Shown: positions 7,139 to 13,574 of the stretch, one piece after another
Layout: every line of letters starts with the position of its first letter
Position numbering within the stretch: position 1 is the stretch's first letter
Notes under the pieces: generated by a model
Database searches by the model: none
Told to the model about the DNA's origin: nothing
Seen by the model: only the letters and a program-made list of their open reading frames with translations
Program-made: the position numbers and the translations under genes
Source of the DNA: Methanobacteriota archaeon
GTDB lineage: Archaea > Halobacteriota > Methanocellia > Methanocellales > Methanocellaceae
Assembly (NCBI GenBank): GCA_023436075.1
Contig: JAEZKS010000139.1
Span: 1-13,574, forward strand
Direction of reading: 5' to 3'
DNA length: 13,574 nucleotides

Positions 7139-7170
7139 CAGGGGCCCGGCGGCCCCTGAAATTCTTTTTT
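7139..7170 (+). terminator. pan transcription terminator
   Basis: An 8-bp perfect stem CAGGGGCC / GGCCCCTG (7139-7146 with 7151-7158) with a CGGC loop, followed by TTCTTTTTT (7162-7170). It resembles an intrinsic terminator; in archaea the T-tract is the essential part. It begins 12 bases after the pan stop. Confidence 0.8.
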
Positions 7171-7213
7171 AGCTGAATATTCCTTTAGCGGTCGCGCCAG
7201 GCCGGCTGATAAT

Positions 7214-7286
7214 GGATGCCTTCGCGTCGTTAACAAGAGACGCCTTCGCATCGTTAACAAGAGACGCCTTCGCGTCGGTCACGCGC
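7214..7286 (+). repeat. Hairpin-repeat element, copy B (24-bp tandem units)
   Basis: Two 24-bp units (7218-7241, 7242-7265) and a partial third (from 7266) in tandem. Each carries a G-A-T/C-G-C, CTTC, G-C-G/A-T-C hairpin (5-bp stem, 4-base loop), then GTTAACAAGA. The third hairpin, GACGC-CTTC-GCGTC, is perfect; the first has one T-G pair and the second one C-A mismatch. It ends in GTCGGTCACGCGC, like the tails of the copies at 2029 and 10084. It lies between the convergent pan and pilin-like genes. The rest of the 221-base gap holds the pan terminator and otherwise nothing I recognise. Confidence 0.65.
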
Positions 7287-7347
7287 ATAAAGGGTACCCT
7301 GGCTTGCGACGAGTGCCATGCCAGGGCAATTGCCTGATAGTTCATCA

Positions 7348-7875
7348 TTAAACGGCTGTCACGCCGAGGATCGAGAACACTGGCACGCCATCGTTCAGCA
7401 GTACCAGCTTCACCGGTGATTTCGTCCTCAGCGGCAGGCCTGCCTGCGGCGTGAAGATGATCATGGTGAAGACTTCCCGCTGATCAAGTATCATATCGTC
7501 TGAGCCTGCGCTCCAGCTATACTCGGCGTGGCGATAGTCCCAGGCCGGGTAGGTCTGGTTTCCGGCTATGATCTCTGCGGTCACTTTCTTCATGTCGATG
7601 GGCACCGAACTGTCAGCCAGCTTGATAAACAGCGTATAGGTACGCTGGCTCCTGTCGCTGATCATGTGGTCCATGGCGAAGGGACTCTTCGCCTCCGACG
7701 GCTGCCCGGTCGGTGTGGGGTCCGTCGTCGGTGCAGGCGATGGCGTCGAACTCGCCGCGGGCTCGCTGAAATAGACGAAGGTACCGATGCCCGCAGTGGC
7801 TCCCACGAGGGCAATGAAGGCTATGCCAAAGGCTACCATGCCGGCCAGAATGATCCTGTCGTTTTTTCCACTCAT
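7348..7875 (-). CDS. Membrane-anchored extracellular protein with archaellin/pilin-like domain
   Basis: 175 residues. One long hydrophobic segment at about 9-36 follows a short charged N-terminus (MSGKNDR), then a Ser/Thr/Pro-rich spacer (38-63), then a beta-rich domain. The spacing of the pattern KLADSSVPIDMKKV, a W at 121, DQREVFTMII and a final short strand recalls the outer beta-sandwich of archaellins and archaeal type IV pilins. However, no clear class III prepilin cleavage site ([KR][GA] before the hydrophobic stretch) is seen, so it may be an uncleaved surface or pseudoperiplasmic protein. The ATG at 7875 is well supported by Shine-Dalgarno GAGGTG 7 nt upstream. It is monocistronic with a strong TATA box. 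Assignment to a named family is uncertain. Confidence 0.75.
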   Translation of the reverse strand: MSGKNDRIILAGMVAFGIAFIALVGATAGIGTFVYFSEPAASSTPSPAPTTDPTPTGQPSEAKSPFAMDHMISDRSQRTYTLFIKLADSSVPIDMKKVTAEIIAGNQTYPAWDYRHAEYSWSAGSDDMILDQREVFTMIIFTPQAGLPLRTKSPVKLVLLNDGVPVFSILGVTAV

Positions 7876-7882
7876 GTGCTGA

Positions 7883-7898
7883 CACCTCTGTACAGGTG
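7883..7898 (-). promoter_or_regulatory. Shine-Dalgarno inside an inverted repeat, pilin-like gene
   Basis: The sequence CACCTCTGTACAGGTG (plus strand) contains an inverted repeat CACCT/AGGTG around the palindrome CTGTACAG. On the mRNA the 3' arm, GAGGTG (7883-7888), is a strong archaeal ribosome-binding sequence 7 nt before the start. Pairing would mask it, which could regulate translation; alternatively the palindrome is an operator just downstream of the transcription start. Confidence 0.5.
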
Positions 7899-7931
7899 AT
7901 TTACCGTTTTATTTTAGCATGAATGGGCACG

Positions 7932-7942
7932 GTATATAAAAG
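7932..7942 (-). promoter_or_regulatory. TATA box of the pilin-like gene
   Basis: Minus-strand TTTTATATACC is a near-consensus archaeal TATA box. Initiation about 26 nt downstream (near 7910) would give a leader of about 35 nt that includes the ribosome-binding hairpin. Confidence 0.7.
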
Positions 7943-7979
7943 CCTTTATCTCATCAACGGTAAACACGACGTGCCAACG

Positions 7980-8046
7980 GTCACTATGGTCACCATGGCG
8001 TCCTGTCAAGGCTGCCCTGAAGCGGCTCTATGGTGTCCATAGTGAC
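7980..8046. repeat. 17-bp inverted repeat (possible terminator or operator)
   Basis: GTCACTATGGTCACCAT (7980-7996) is complementary to 8030-8046 with a single mismatch, across a 33-base loop. Sub-palindromes ATGGTCACCAT and CTATGG-TGT-CCATAG occur in the two arms. It begins just after the ABC permease stop (8054, minus) and lies upstream of the pilin-like promoter. No T-tract follows on the minus strand, so a role as a simple terminator is uncertain. Confidence 0.65.
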
Positions 8047-8053
8047 ATCCGTA

Positions 8054-9175
8054 TTATTGCAGTTGCTTGTTCAGGCTCAGCGTGGACAGCGCGATCATTA
8101 CCACGGCGAAGAGCAGCAGAACGACGATGTCCACCCATACGCTGCCCAGCCCCTGTCCGCGCACCATGATGTTCTGCAGCGCGTCGTTGGCGTAGGTCAG
8201 CGGCATGACGTAGGAGAATGCCTGCAGGTAGTTCGGCAGCGTCGAGATTGGCCAGAACATGCCGTCGAGGAATACCTGTGGCAGGATGAGCAGCGGGATG
8301 AACTGCACGGCCTGGAGCTCGTTGCGGGCGAAGGAGCTGCAGAAGATGCCGAGGTTGACGCTCACGACAGTCAGCAGCAGCTGGAGCAGCACTACTGCGT
8401 AGATGTCGCCGGCGATCTTCACCTGCAGCACGAATATCGCGAAGCCGAGGATGATGGCCGACTGAATGACGGCGAACACGCTGAATCCCAGCATGTAGCC
8501 GACGATCATCTCCGACCGCGTCAGCGGCGAGACGAGCAGGCGCTCGAAGGTCCCGAACGACCGTTCCCGCAGGAACGTGACTCCTGTAAAGATAAAGACG
8601 AATGCAAAGGCGATAATGCCCAGCAGGTACGGCGCGAACAGGTCCAGCGTCGTGTAGCCGATCGCGTATAACGTCCGGCTTTCCAGGTTCAGCAGCGCGC
8701 CTGAGCCACTGGAGTTCTGGATTTTCTTCGCTACGGCTGCCATGGCGGCAGCGCCGACGGCCCGCGTGGCCGATGCGGTCTTCATCTGATCGGTGCCTTC
8801 GCTGACGATCTCGATATCCGCCTGCCGGCCGGCGAGGACGCCGGAGGTGAAGTCGCTGCCGAAGACGACGGTTGCGTCCACCTTCTTATCCTTGATCGCC
8901 TGGTCCGGGTCTTCCGTATTGAGAAGCACGACCGTGGCGTTCGGCTGGAGCCGCAGCTCGTCCACGACGAACGGGGCCAGCTTCAGCAGCCCGACGCCCT
9001 GGTCGTCGTCCACCACGCCGATAGTGACCATGTTGCCGGAACTTGTCGTGTAGAAGTAGCCCAGCAACGCCATGACCAGCGACGGGACGATGATGATCAG
9101 CGCGAAGGTGCGCTTGTCGCGGACGCACTGCGTGACGATGCGGCGGGCCAGCGAGATGATCCTATTCGGGTCCAT
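8054..9175 (-). CDS. ABC-2 type transporter permease
   Basis: 373-residue membrane subunit of an ABC-2 exporter. Topology by hydropathy reading: TM1 about 23-42, a large external domain about 44-178, then five segments near 179-201, 226-249, 256-280, 291-312 and 346-366, as in YhhJ/YbhR-type permeases. The cytoplasmic signature FLRERSFGTFERLLVSPLTRSE (about 201-222) between TM2 and TM3 is typical of the ABC-2 family. The ATG at 9175 has a GGAGG site 6 nt upstream and overlaps the end of the ATPase gene by 14 bp, so the two are translationally coupled. Substrate cannot be told from sequence; drug, lipid or antibiotic export are family possibilities. Confidence 0.92.
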   Translation of the reverse strand: MDPNRIISLARRIVTQCVRDKRTFALIIIVPSLVMALLGYFYTTSSGNMVTIGVVDDDQGVGLLKLAPFVVDELRLQPNATVVLLNTEDPDQAIKDKKVDATVVFGSDFTSGVLAGRQADIEIVSEGTDQMKTASATRAVGAAAMAAVAKKIQNSSGSGALLNLESRTLYAIGYTTLDLFAPYLLGIIAFAFVFIFTGVTFLRERSFGTFERLLVSPLTRSEMIVGYMLGFSVFAVIQSAIILGFAIFVLQVKIAGDIYAVVLLQLLLTVVSVNLGIFCSSFARNELQAVQFIPLLILPQVFLDGMFWPISTLPNYLQAFSYVMPLTYANDALQNIMVRGQGLGSVWVDIVVLLLFAVVMIALSTLSLNKQLQ

Positions 9176-9932
9176 GCTTTCCCTCCGCGTAGCACATGTA
9201 TGCCTCTTCGAGCGTGGCGCACTGCATTCGGTTTTTCAGGTCGGCCGTGGTGCCCGTATCGAGGATCTTCCCATCCCGGATGAAGGCCAGGCGACCGCAG
9301 CGCTCCGCCTCGTCCATGATATGTGTCGAGACGATCAGCGTGACGCCCTGCCTGTTGAGCTTCCTGAAGTAGTCCCAGAACTGGGCCCGGAGCTTCGGGT
9401 CGACGCCTACTGTGGGCTCGTCGAGGAACAGGATTTTCGGGCGGTGCACCAGCACGCAGGCCATGGACGTGCGCTTCTTCATGCCCCCGGAGAGCGTGCC
9501 CACGATGCTGTGCTCCCGAGCCTTGAGATCGGCGACCTCAAGCACCTCATCGATGCGCCGTTCCCGCTCTTCGCCCTTCAGCCCGTAGATAGAAGCAAAG
9601 AACCGGACGTTCTCCCGGACGGACAGGTCGTTGTACATGGCATCGGCCTGGGTCATGTAGCCGACGAGGGCGTTGTTCTCCCGAGACGGCATCGGCCGGC
9701 CCAGTACGGTCGCCGTGCCCGACGTCGGCTTCAGCAGGCCGCAGAGCACCCGGATCAGCGTGGTCTTGCCCGAGCCGTTGGGCCCGAGCATGCCGAAATT
9801 CTCGCCGTATCCCACCTTCAGGTCCACCCCGTCGAGCGCGGCGATCCTGCCGAATTTCACCGTCAGGCCCGAGCATTCGATGATGTTGCTGGTGCCGGGC
9901 GTTTCCTTTTCCAGAATCGCGTTTTGCTGCAC
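9162..9932 (-). CDS. ABC transporter ATP-binding protein (ABC-2 exporter)
   Basis: 256-residue ATPase that powers the adjoining permease. Walker A is GPNGSGKT at 50-57, Q-loop Q95, signature LSGGM at 147-151, Walker B ILFLDE at 167-172, and switch histidine H204 in STHIMDEAE. All catalytic positions are intact. About 16 residues precede the usual family start, so the exact N-terminus is less certain. The GTG at 9932 is preceded by a purine-rich leader with two GGAGG copies, at 9936-9940 and 9942-9946; the farther, 9 nt away, is better spaced. It is the first gene of a two-gene unit with the permease (14 bp overlap). The DrrA/CcmA-like class points to export rather than uptake. Confidence 0.95.
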   Translation of the reverse strand: MQQNAILEKETPGTSNIIECSGLTVKFGRIAALDGVDLKVGYGENFGMLGPNGSGKTTLIRVLCGLLKPTSGTATVLGRPMPSRENNALVGYMTQADAMYNDLSVRENVRFFASIYGLKGEERERRIDEVLEVADLKAREHSIVGTLSGGMKKRTSMACVLVHRPKILFLDEPTVGVDPKLRAQFWDYFRKLNRQGVTLIVSTHIMDEAERCGRLAFIRDGKILDTGTTADLKNRMQCATLEEAYMCYAEGKHGPE

Positions 9933-9935
9933 GTC

Positions 9936-9950
9936 CCTCCGCCTCCTTCC
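9936..9950 (-). promoter_or_regulatory. Purine-rich leader with tandem Shine-Dalgarno sequences
   Basis: The mRNA leader reads GGAAGGAGGCGGAGGGAC directly before the GTG start, giving several possible anti-Shine-Dalgarno contacts at 3-9 nt spacing. It supports the GTG at 9932. A TATA box is not clear; a weak candidate, CATTAATACG, lies at 9998-10007. Confidence 0.5.
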
Positions 9951-10083
9951 ACCTGAACAGGCCGGTATTTCTTCGAATAACTACAATCTGACGTTATCGT
10001 ATTAATGCCTTGTGTTGAAATGGTTGGCCGGGAAGAGACGATGAAACTGGCGGGCATTAGTCGACAGCCCTGCCTGGAACATT

Positions 10084-10149
10084 TTAACAAGAGCGACCTC
10101 CGTCTAACAAGAGCGACCTCCGTCGCGGTCGCGCGCGAGCGGCCGCCGG
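10084..10149 (+). repeat. Hairpin-repeat element, copy C (20-bp tandem units)
   Basis: Two exact 20-bp tandem units (10085-10104 and 10105-10124) starting TAACAAGAGCGACCTCCGTC. The second forms GCGAC-CTCC-GTCGC, a perfect 5-bp stem with a 4-base loop. It is followed by GTCGCGGTCGCGCGCGAG, closely matching the tail of copy A at 2062-2081. It lies between the ABC ATPase start and the aquaporin 3' end. The remaining bases of this 288-base gap (9933-10220) hold only the ATPase leader and the aquaporin terminator. Confidence 0.65.
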
Positions 10150-10189
10150 CCACTCTCTGAAACGAACGAACGTCTAATAGTTACGAAAT

Positions 10190-10241
10190 GACAATACAAA
10201 GAAAAAAGAGGCCGGGGGTTTTAAGCGGGACGTCCCCCGGC
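10190..10241 (-). terminator. Terminator of the DUF2193-like/aquaporin unit
   Basis: GCCGGGGG (minus-strand arm at 10234-10241, inside the end of the coding region) pairs with CCCCCGGC (10211-10218), straddling the TAA stop. On the mRNA this 8-bp stem is followed by a pyrimidine-rich run, CTCTTTTTTCTTTG. It is a good terminator shape overlapping the last codons. Confidence 0.7.
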
Positions 10242-11009
10242 TTCGGGCGAGGCCTGCTTTTCCTTCTCTGCCGTCGCCGAGCTGACGTAGCCATACAGCC
10301 ACGCGGCAGCGATGGCGCCGACGATGGGGCCGACCAGGTAGATCGGGTATTGCCACCACAGATCGGAGCCGCCCGTCAGCGACAGGGCCAGGTACGGCCC
10401 GAAGGCGCGGGCTGGGTTGATTCCGCACCCCGTCAGGTTGCCGAAGACTGCAATGTTTGCCGCCACGACCATTCCGATAGCCGCTCCGGCCCAGCCGGGA
10501 GATGCCCGCCGGTCTACGGCCGTGCCCATGATCACCAGCATCAGGATGAACGTGCCGATCGCCTCTATCACGATCGCCTGCCAGTAGCTCACGCCAGAAA
10601 ACATCGCCGTCGATCCCAGACCCGTGTCGACGGCCCGGGAACTCCACATCAGCACGATCGCGAGAGATGCAAGCGTCGCCCCGATGAACTGTGCGACTAC
10701 GTAGGCGATCAGGTCCTTCGTCGGCAGTCGCTTCGTCGTCCAGAGCGCGATGCTCACCGCCGGGTTGATGTGGGCGCCGGAAATGTGCCCCAGCGTGTAG
10801 ATCACTGTCATCACGGCTAGCCCGAAGACCAGCCCGATGGCGACCCATGCCGTGATGTCGATGCCGACGTTGAAGTCGTTGCCCGCGACGGGCGTCCAGC
10901 CCTGCAGGATCAGCACGGCGGTGACCACCGAGCCGGTCCCGAGGAGCACGAGGATAAAGGTCCCGATCAGCTCGGCCAGGGCTCGCTTTGCGAGACTGAT
11001 TTCAGCCAT
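10221..11009 (-). CDS. MIP-family aquaporin (AqpM-like)
   Basis: 262-residue membrane channel for water and possibly small neutral solutes. Both pore motifs are present: SGAHINPA (NPA at 82-84) and TGCGINPAR (NPA at 198-200), with the selectivity-filter arginine at R201. Six hydrophobic segments fall near 9-36, 50-73, 99-121, 143-164, 171-191 and 219-243. The stretch FGPYLALSLTGGSDLWWQYP and the IYLVGPIVGA segment resemble the methanogen AqpM from memory. The C-terminal tail (244-262) is charged and cytoplasmic. The ATG at 11009 has GGAG 7 nt upstream. It follows the DUF2193-like gene by only 35 bases with no room for a separate promoter, so co-transcription is likely. Whether it conducts glycerol or gases cannot be told. 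Confidence 0.93.
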   Translation of the reverse strand: MAEISLAKRALAELIGTFILVLLGTGSVVTAVLILQGWTPVAGNDFNVGIDITAWVAIGLVFGLAVMTVIYTLGHISGAHINPAVSIALWTTKRLPTKDLIAYVVAQFIGATLASLAIVLMWSSRAVDTGLGSTAMFSGVSYWQAIVIEAIGTFILMLVIMGTAVDRRASPGWAGAAIGMVVAANIAVFGNLTGCGINPARAFGPYLALSLTGGSDLWWQYPIYLVGPIVGAIAAAWLYGYVSSATAEKEKQASPEAGGRPA

Positions 11010-11044
11010 AGTCCGTCTCCGAAAAAGGCGTGAGGGCTATACCC

Positions 11045-12559
11045 TCAGACCGCCTCTTTCCAGTTGCAGTAGTTGCACTTGTAGTCGAAGTAGTTGGCTG
11101 CACAGAACTTGCAGGTCCGCGCCGGCGAGAACGGCTTATCCTTATGCAGCGCGATGATGTTGGTCATCAGCGTCGCGGTCACCGGCTCGCTGGTCAGCAG
11201 GCACGGGAAGTCAGCCAGTCTCATGAGTGCAGAGAACCGCACAGTGATAGCACAGGCCGGGTAGGTGTACCGCTGCGGGTTCATGACTGCCTCGTTCTTC
11301 GCGATCGGACTCAAGTCCACGGGTATGCCCTGTATCCTGCCTCCCGAGCCCCGGGGCGCGTGGTCGAGGATGCGCTCGCCTCTCTCGATCATGTCCATGA
11401 AGTCCACGTTGTGCAGTTCGGCAGCGCCTCCGCGCCTCGGGTTATTCAGGACGAGGTTGTGGTACCGCTTCGTGAGCAGATCGATGACCATCATGGTAGT
11501 GAACCCGTCCATCTGCAGAATCTTCGCAGTGGCTGCAGCAGTGGAACCTGTGGCGACCGAGAGGACGGCGTTCTCGTCCTTGAACTTGCCTTTGGCGCCG
11601 TTCAGGGTGCTCTCCATGACGCCGCTGACCGCCTCGATGATTCCCATCACTACGTCATCCTTGGTCATGTTGAACATGGACTGGGAGATGTGGTGTGCGA
11701 TGTCGCCCACGCAGTATGCCGGCACGGTGAGGATGTTGCCGTAGAACACGCCTGCATTCATGGCCTTTTTCACGGTGCCCTTCATGGCCCTGCCGTACTC
11801 TTTCATGTACTTGCGTACGTCGAAAGACGTGACACCCGCCTCGTCCATGAGAACGCCCTGGGCCTCTACCGGCGTGTCATAGACCATCTGCAGCATCTTC
11901 ACCTCTTCTTTTGTCGCCTGCTGTGCGGTCTTGCCATCCTCGATAGCCGCCTGGAACCGGCCGCCGATGCCGTAGGAGGTGTTCATGCCCCAGGACTTGG
12001 CGGCGAGCAGCGCCCTCTTGTGCGCGACGGGGATGTCCGTCTCCTGCAGTATGCGGTTCACCACGTTGCTGGTGCTGCCCGGGACAAAGGCGAAGTCGAC
12101 CACGCATGTCGGACCATAGAAGCCCCCGTACCTCCTGATGGACTCTTTGCTGATCAGAGCTTCGGACTTGCCGATGGCTTTGATGAAGATATCGGCCGAT
12201 TTCCGGAACTTCGGGTCCTCGTCGTAGAGGATTTCCAGCAATGGAGGCGTCTGGTAGTGCTCAACCATGGGATCGTCCTCGGGCCTTATCGTCTTCGCCA
12301 TCCCCTTAAGGATGCCATAGTGGGCGTTGACCGAGTCGACGTGCAGCGCGAAGACCTCCTTGCTCTGCCCCGCCGCCGGCTTCATCCTGTTCACCGCGTC
12401 TACGTAGGGCTGGGCGTGGGATATCTCGAACTTCCTGCCCCTGTTGGCCTTGATCGCTTTGACGTCGGCGTTCTGTGCAGCGATGGCCTCGTCGGCCATC
12501 TTGCCGTATAGCTTCTGGTCGCCGTATACGGTCTCGAGTTTTTCGACCTGTCGCTTCAT
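11045..12559 (-). CDS. DUF2193-like methanogen protein with C-terminal zinc-binding cysteines
   Basis: 504-residue soluble protein of unknown function. From memory its length and composition fit the archaeal DUF2193 family, but I cannot confirm this without a search. There is no signal peptide and no convincing membrane segment. The middle is rich in Gly, Ala, Met and Ser (for example ENAVLSVATGSTAAATAKI), suggesting an alpha/beta enzyme-like fold. The end carries C483-x2-C486-x8-C495-x2-C498, a probable zinc ribbon or knuckle. The ATG at 12559 has a TATA element about 68 nt upstream and a leader of roughly 43 nt. It heads a likely operon with the aquaporin (35-base gap). No catalytic role should be assumed. 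Confidence 0.85.
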   Translation of the reverse strand: MKRQVEKLETVYGDQKLYGKMADEAIAAQNADVKAIKANRGRKFEISHAQPYVDAVNRMKPAAGQSKEVFALHVDSVNAHYGILKGMAKTIRPEDDPMVEHYQTPPLLEILYDEDPKFRKSADIFIKAIGKSEALISKESIRRYGGFYGPTCVVDFAFVPGSTSNVVNRILQETDIPVAHKRALLAAKSWGMNTSYGIGGRFQAAIEDGKTAQQATKEEVKMLQMVYDTPVEAQGVLMDEAGVTSFDVRKYMKEYGRAMKGTVKKAMNAGVFYGNILTVPAYCVGDIAHHISQSMFNMTKDDVVMGIIEAVSGVMESTLNGAKGKFKDENAVLSVATGSTAAATAKILQMDGFTTMMVIDLLTKRYHNLVLNNPRRGGAAELHNVDFMDMIERGERILDHAPRGSGGRIQGIPVDLSPIAKNEAVMNPQRYTYPACAITVRFSALMRLADFPCLLTSEPVTATLMTNIIALHKDKPFSPARTCKFCAANYFDYKCNYCNWKEAV

Positions 12560-12590
12560 GATGTCACGTCCATCCCGGGCGATGAGCAGG

Positions 12591-12609
12591 CCGCCGCATC
12601 GCAGGCGGT
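12591..12609 (-). promoter_or_regulatory. Hairpin in the DUF2193-like 5' leader
   Basis: CCGCC and GGCGG pair across TGCGATGC within the predicted 43-nt leader, starting near the expected transcription start. It could be an operator or an mRNA structure; no riboswitch class is recognised. Confidence 0.3.
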
Positions 12610-12622
12610 CCTCATTCAGCCG

Positions 12623-12636
12623 GAATTTAAATAATT
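12623..12636 (-). promoter_or_regulatory. TATA box of the DUF2193-like/aquaporin unit
   Basis: Minus-strand ATTATTTAAATTCC is an A+T-rich TATA match in otherwise G+C-rich DNA. Initiation about 26 nt downstream falls near 12602. The rest of the gap to the glycosyltransferase stop (12640-12766) shows no gene. It holds only a weak GGTAGC/GCTACC inverted repeat (12749-12771) around that stop. Confidence 0.55.
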
Positions 12637-12766
12637 AGTGGGTTAGCCTGAAAGGTGAAATATTTTCCGATGGTAGTTTATGTAAGAACTACACAACGTA
12701 CAAGTATTGGCGTTAATCTGCAAACATAGACGTTGCTCATATCCTCCAGGTAGCGGGCAGCCATAG

Positions 12767-13574
12767 CTACCCCATTTCGTCCTCGCGATCCTGTCGATCG
12801 TGTTCCCTAAGAAGCGTACCAGGCCAGATAGCCGATTCCGCATGTAGCGGATCAGCGACGATAGCGGGCTCAGGCCCTGTATTCGTACGCCTGTCCGTGA
12901 TGATCGATTTATCTCTGCGCAGCCAGCCGGCTCCAAGGATGGCGAAGAAGGGTATCGCCAGGGCCCAGTAGTGCGTATACTGCCTGATCAGAAGCGTGAG
13001 TGAGAAGCCAGCGCCGGATAAAAGCAGATATATCTCGACCGTGGTCAGCTTCCTGGCTTTTCCTGTCTTCGACAGCGCCAGTGCCAGCAAAGCGGCCAGG
13101 ATCATGGCGACCACGACGTTGAAAATAAGTTCCAGAATGTACGTGTTGCTACAGGACCCCATTCACGTCGGTCCTGCTAATGTATGGGCCGGCCACGCCA
13201 AAGCTCCAGTAGAGCGAAGCGTCCAGGGCCTTCGCGCCATATACGAAGAAGATCGAGCCGAAGATGACGAGCAAGGGCAGGATGACGCCTGCGATCAGCG
13301 TCGGGATGCGTTTCACTTCCTTTTCCATGCAGAGGAAGAACAGCAGCACTGGCACGATGATGAGGGCGTATTGCTTGAAGCCGATGGCGATGCCTGCGCT
13401 CAGTCCGGCCAGGAAGTAGCGCTTGTTCTTGCCGCAGAGCGTAAAAAAGGTGGCCAGCAGGAGAAAGAGAATAGTAAACGGTTCGGTTACCACGAAGTAG
13501 CCCTGCGCCCAGCCGAGATTCACCAGAAAGATCAGACTGGCGATCCGCATGACCAGGATGGCACTGGCCATGTT
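12767..13574 (-). pseudogene. GT-C-type multi-spanning glycosyltransferase, frameshifted and cut by the window edge
   Basis: The coding sequence enters from beyond the right edge, so the N-terminal part is missing. It ends in one frame at 13149 (TAG) but continues in the next frame from about 13162 to the TAG at 12767. The two pieces (about 140 and 131 residues) fit together as one polytopic protein. The first has hydrophobic segments with the family-like GLSAGIAIGFKQYALIIVP. The second has QYTHYWALAIPFFAILGAGWL, typical of the last membrane helices of PMT/ArnT-like lipid-linked sugar transferases. Removing one base from the CCCC run at 13157-13160 joins them as ...TDVNG|SCSNTYILE.... Such enzymes glycosylate lipids or surface proteins. 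Whether the shift is a real mutation, an assembly error or programmed cannot be decided here. Confidence 0.7.

Noticed and set aside
7218..7279. Short CRISPR-like array
   Set aside because: The 24-bp units are directly contiguous with no unique spacers, and the units contain internal hairpins; no cas genes are nearby.
9072..9956. A 294-codon plus-strand open frame
   Set aside because: Antisense to the ABC ATPase and the start of the permease; no domain visible.
11030..12511. A 493-codon plus-strand open frame
   Set aside because: Antisense to the DUF2193-like gene. It is rich in His, Val and Arg with no recognisable motif, and the minus-strand gene has promoter, leader and zinc-cysteine motif support.
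12560..12766. A tRNA or small RNA gene in the gap
   Set aside because: No cloverleaf pairing, no TTC-box-like TpsiC arm and no CCA-proximal acceptor stem could be found by eye.
12643..12936. 97-codon minus-strand frame after the glycosyltransferase
   Set aside because: It overlaps the C-terminal piece of the glycosyltransferase in another frame, has no motif, and reads into the upstream region of the DUF2193-like gene.

Overview
The window reads as a euryarchaeal, methanogen-type chromosome segment, most like Methanocellales or a related lineage. This is inferred from gene content, not from a search. The archaeal markers are a proteasome-activating nucleotidase (PAN), an archaeal class I CCA-adding enzyme paired with a ThpR/LigT cyclic phosphodiesterase, a PHP-type PolX, an AqpM-like aquaporin and a large protein resembling the DUF2193 family of methanogens. 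Promoters are archaeal: TATA boxes lie about 23-29 nt before start codons, implying leaderless transcripts, and T-rich terminators follow several genes. Coding DNA is G+C-rich, while several intergenic stretches are clearly A+T-rich.

Layout from left to right. (1) 38-1917, minus strand: thpR-cca, overlapping by 4 bp, an RNA 3'-end processing and tRNA maturation pair. (2) 2118-3842, minus: PolX DNA polymerase/PHP exonuclease with one catalytic aspartate of the polymerase site replaced by Asn. (3) 4028-4717, plus: DedA-family membrane protein. (4) 4742-5105: a large imperfect inverted repeat made of CACTAA/CACGAA-type short repeats. (5) 5165-5830, plus: a protein resembling a degenerate DEDDy exonuclease. 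(6) 5894-7126, plus: pan, with its own promoter and a good terminator. (7) 7348-7875, minus: a membrane-anchored archaellin/pilin-like secreted protein. (8) 8054-9932, minus: an ABC-2 exporter (ATPase then permease, 14 bp overlap). (9) 10221-12559, minus: a DUF2193-like gene followed 35 nt later by an aquaporin, probably one operon with a hairpin/T-tract terminator. (10) 12767 to the right edge, minus: a multi-spanning GT-C-type glycosyltransferase, cut by the window edge and broken by a +1 frameshift in a 4-base homopolymer.

The gene set is mostly housekeeping. The less ordinary material is largely non-coding. A hairpin-repeat family (stem, CTTC or CTCC loop, stem, with TTAACA spacers, then a CG-alternating tail) occurs in three separate intergenic regions in the same orientation, and its stem sequences differ while pairing is largely kept. 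The long inverted repeat at 4742-5105 and a 17-bp inverted repeat at 7980-8046 are also unexplained. Among proteins, the altered active sites of PolX and of the pan-adjacent exonuclease-like protein stand out. No rRNA, tRNA, CRISPR array or insertion sequence was recognised.
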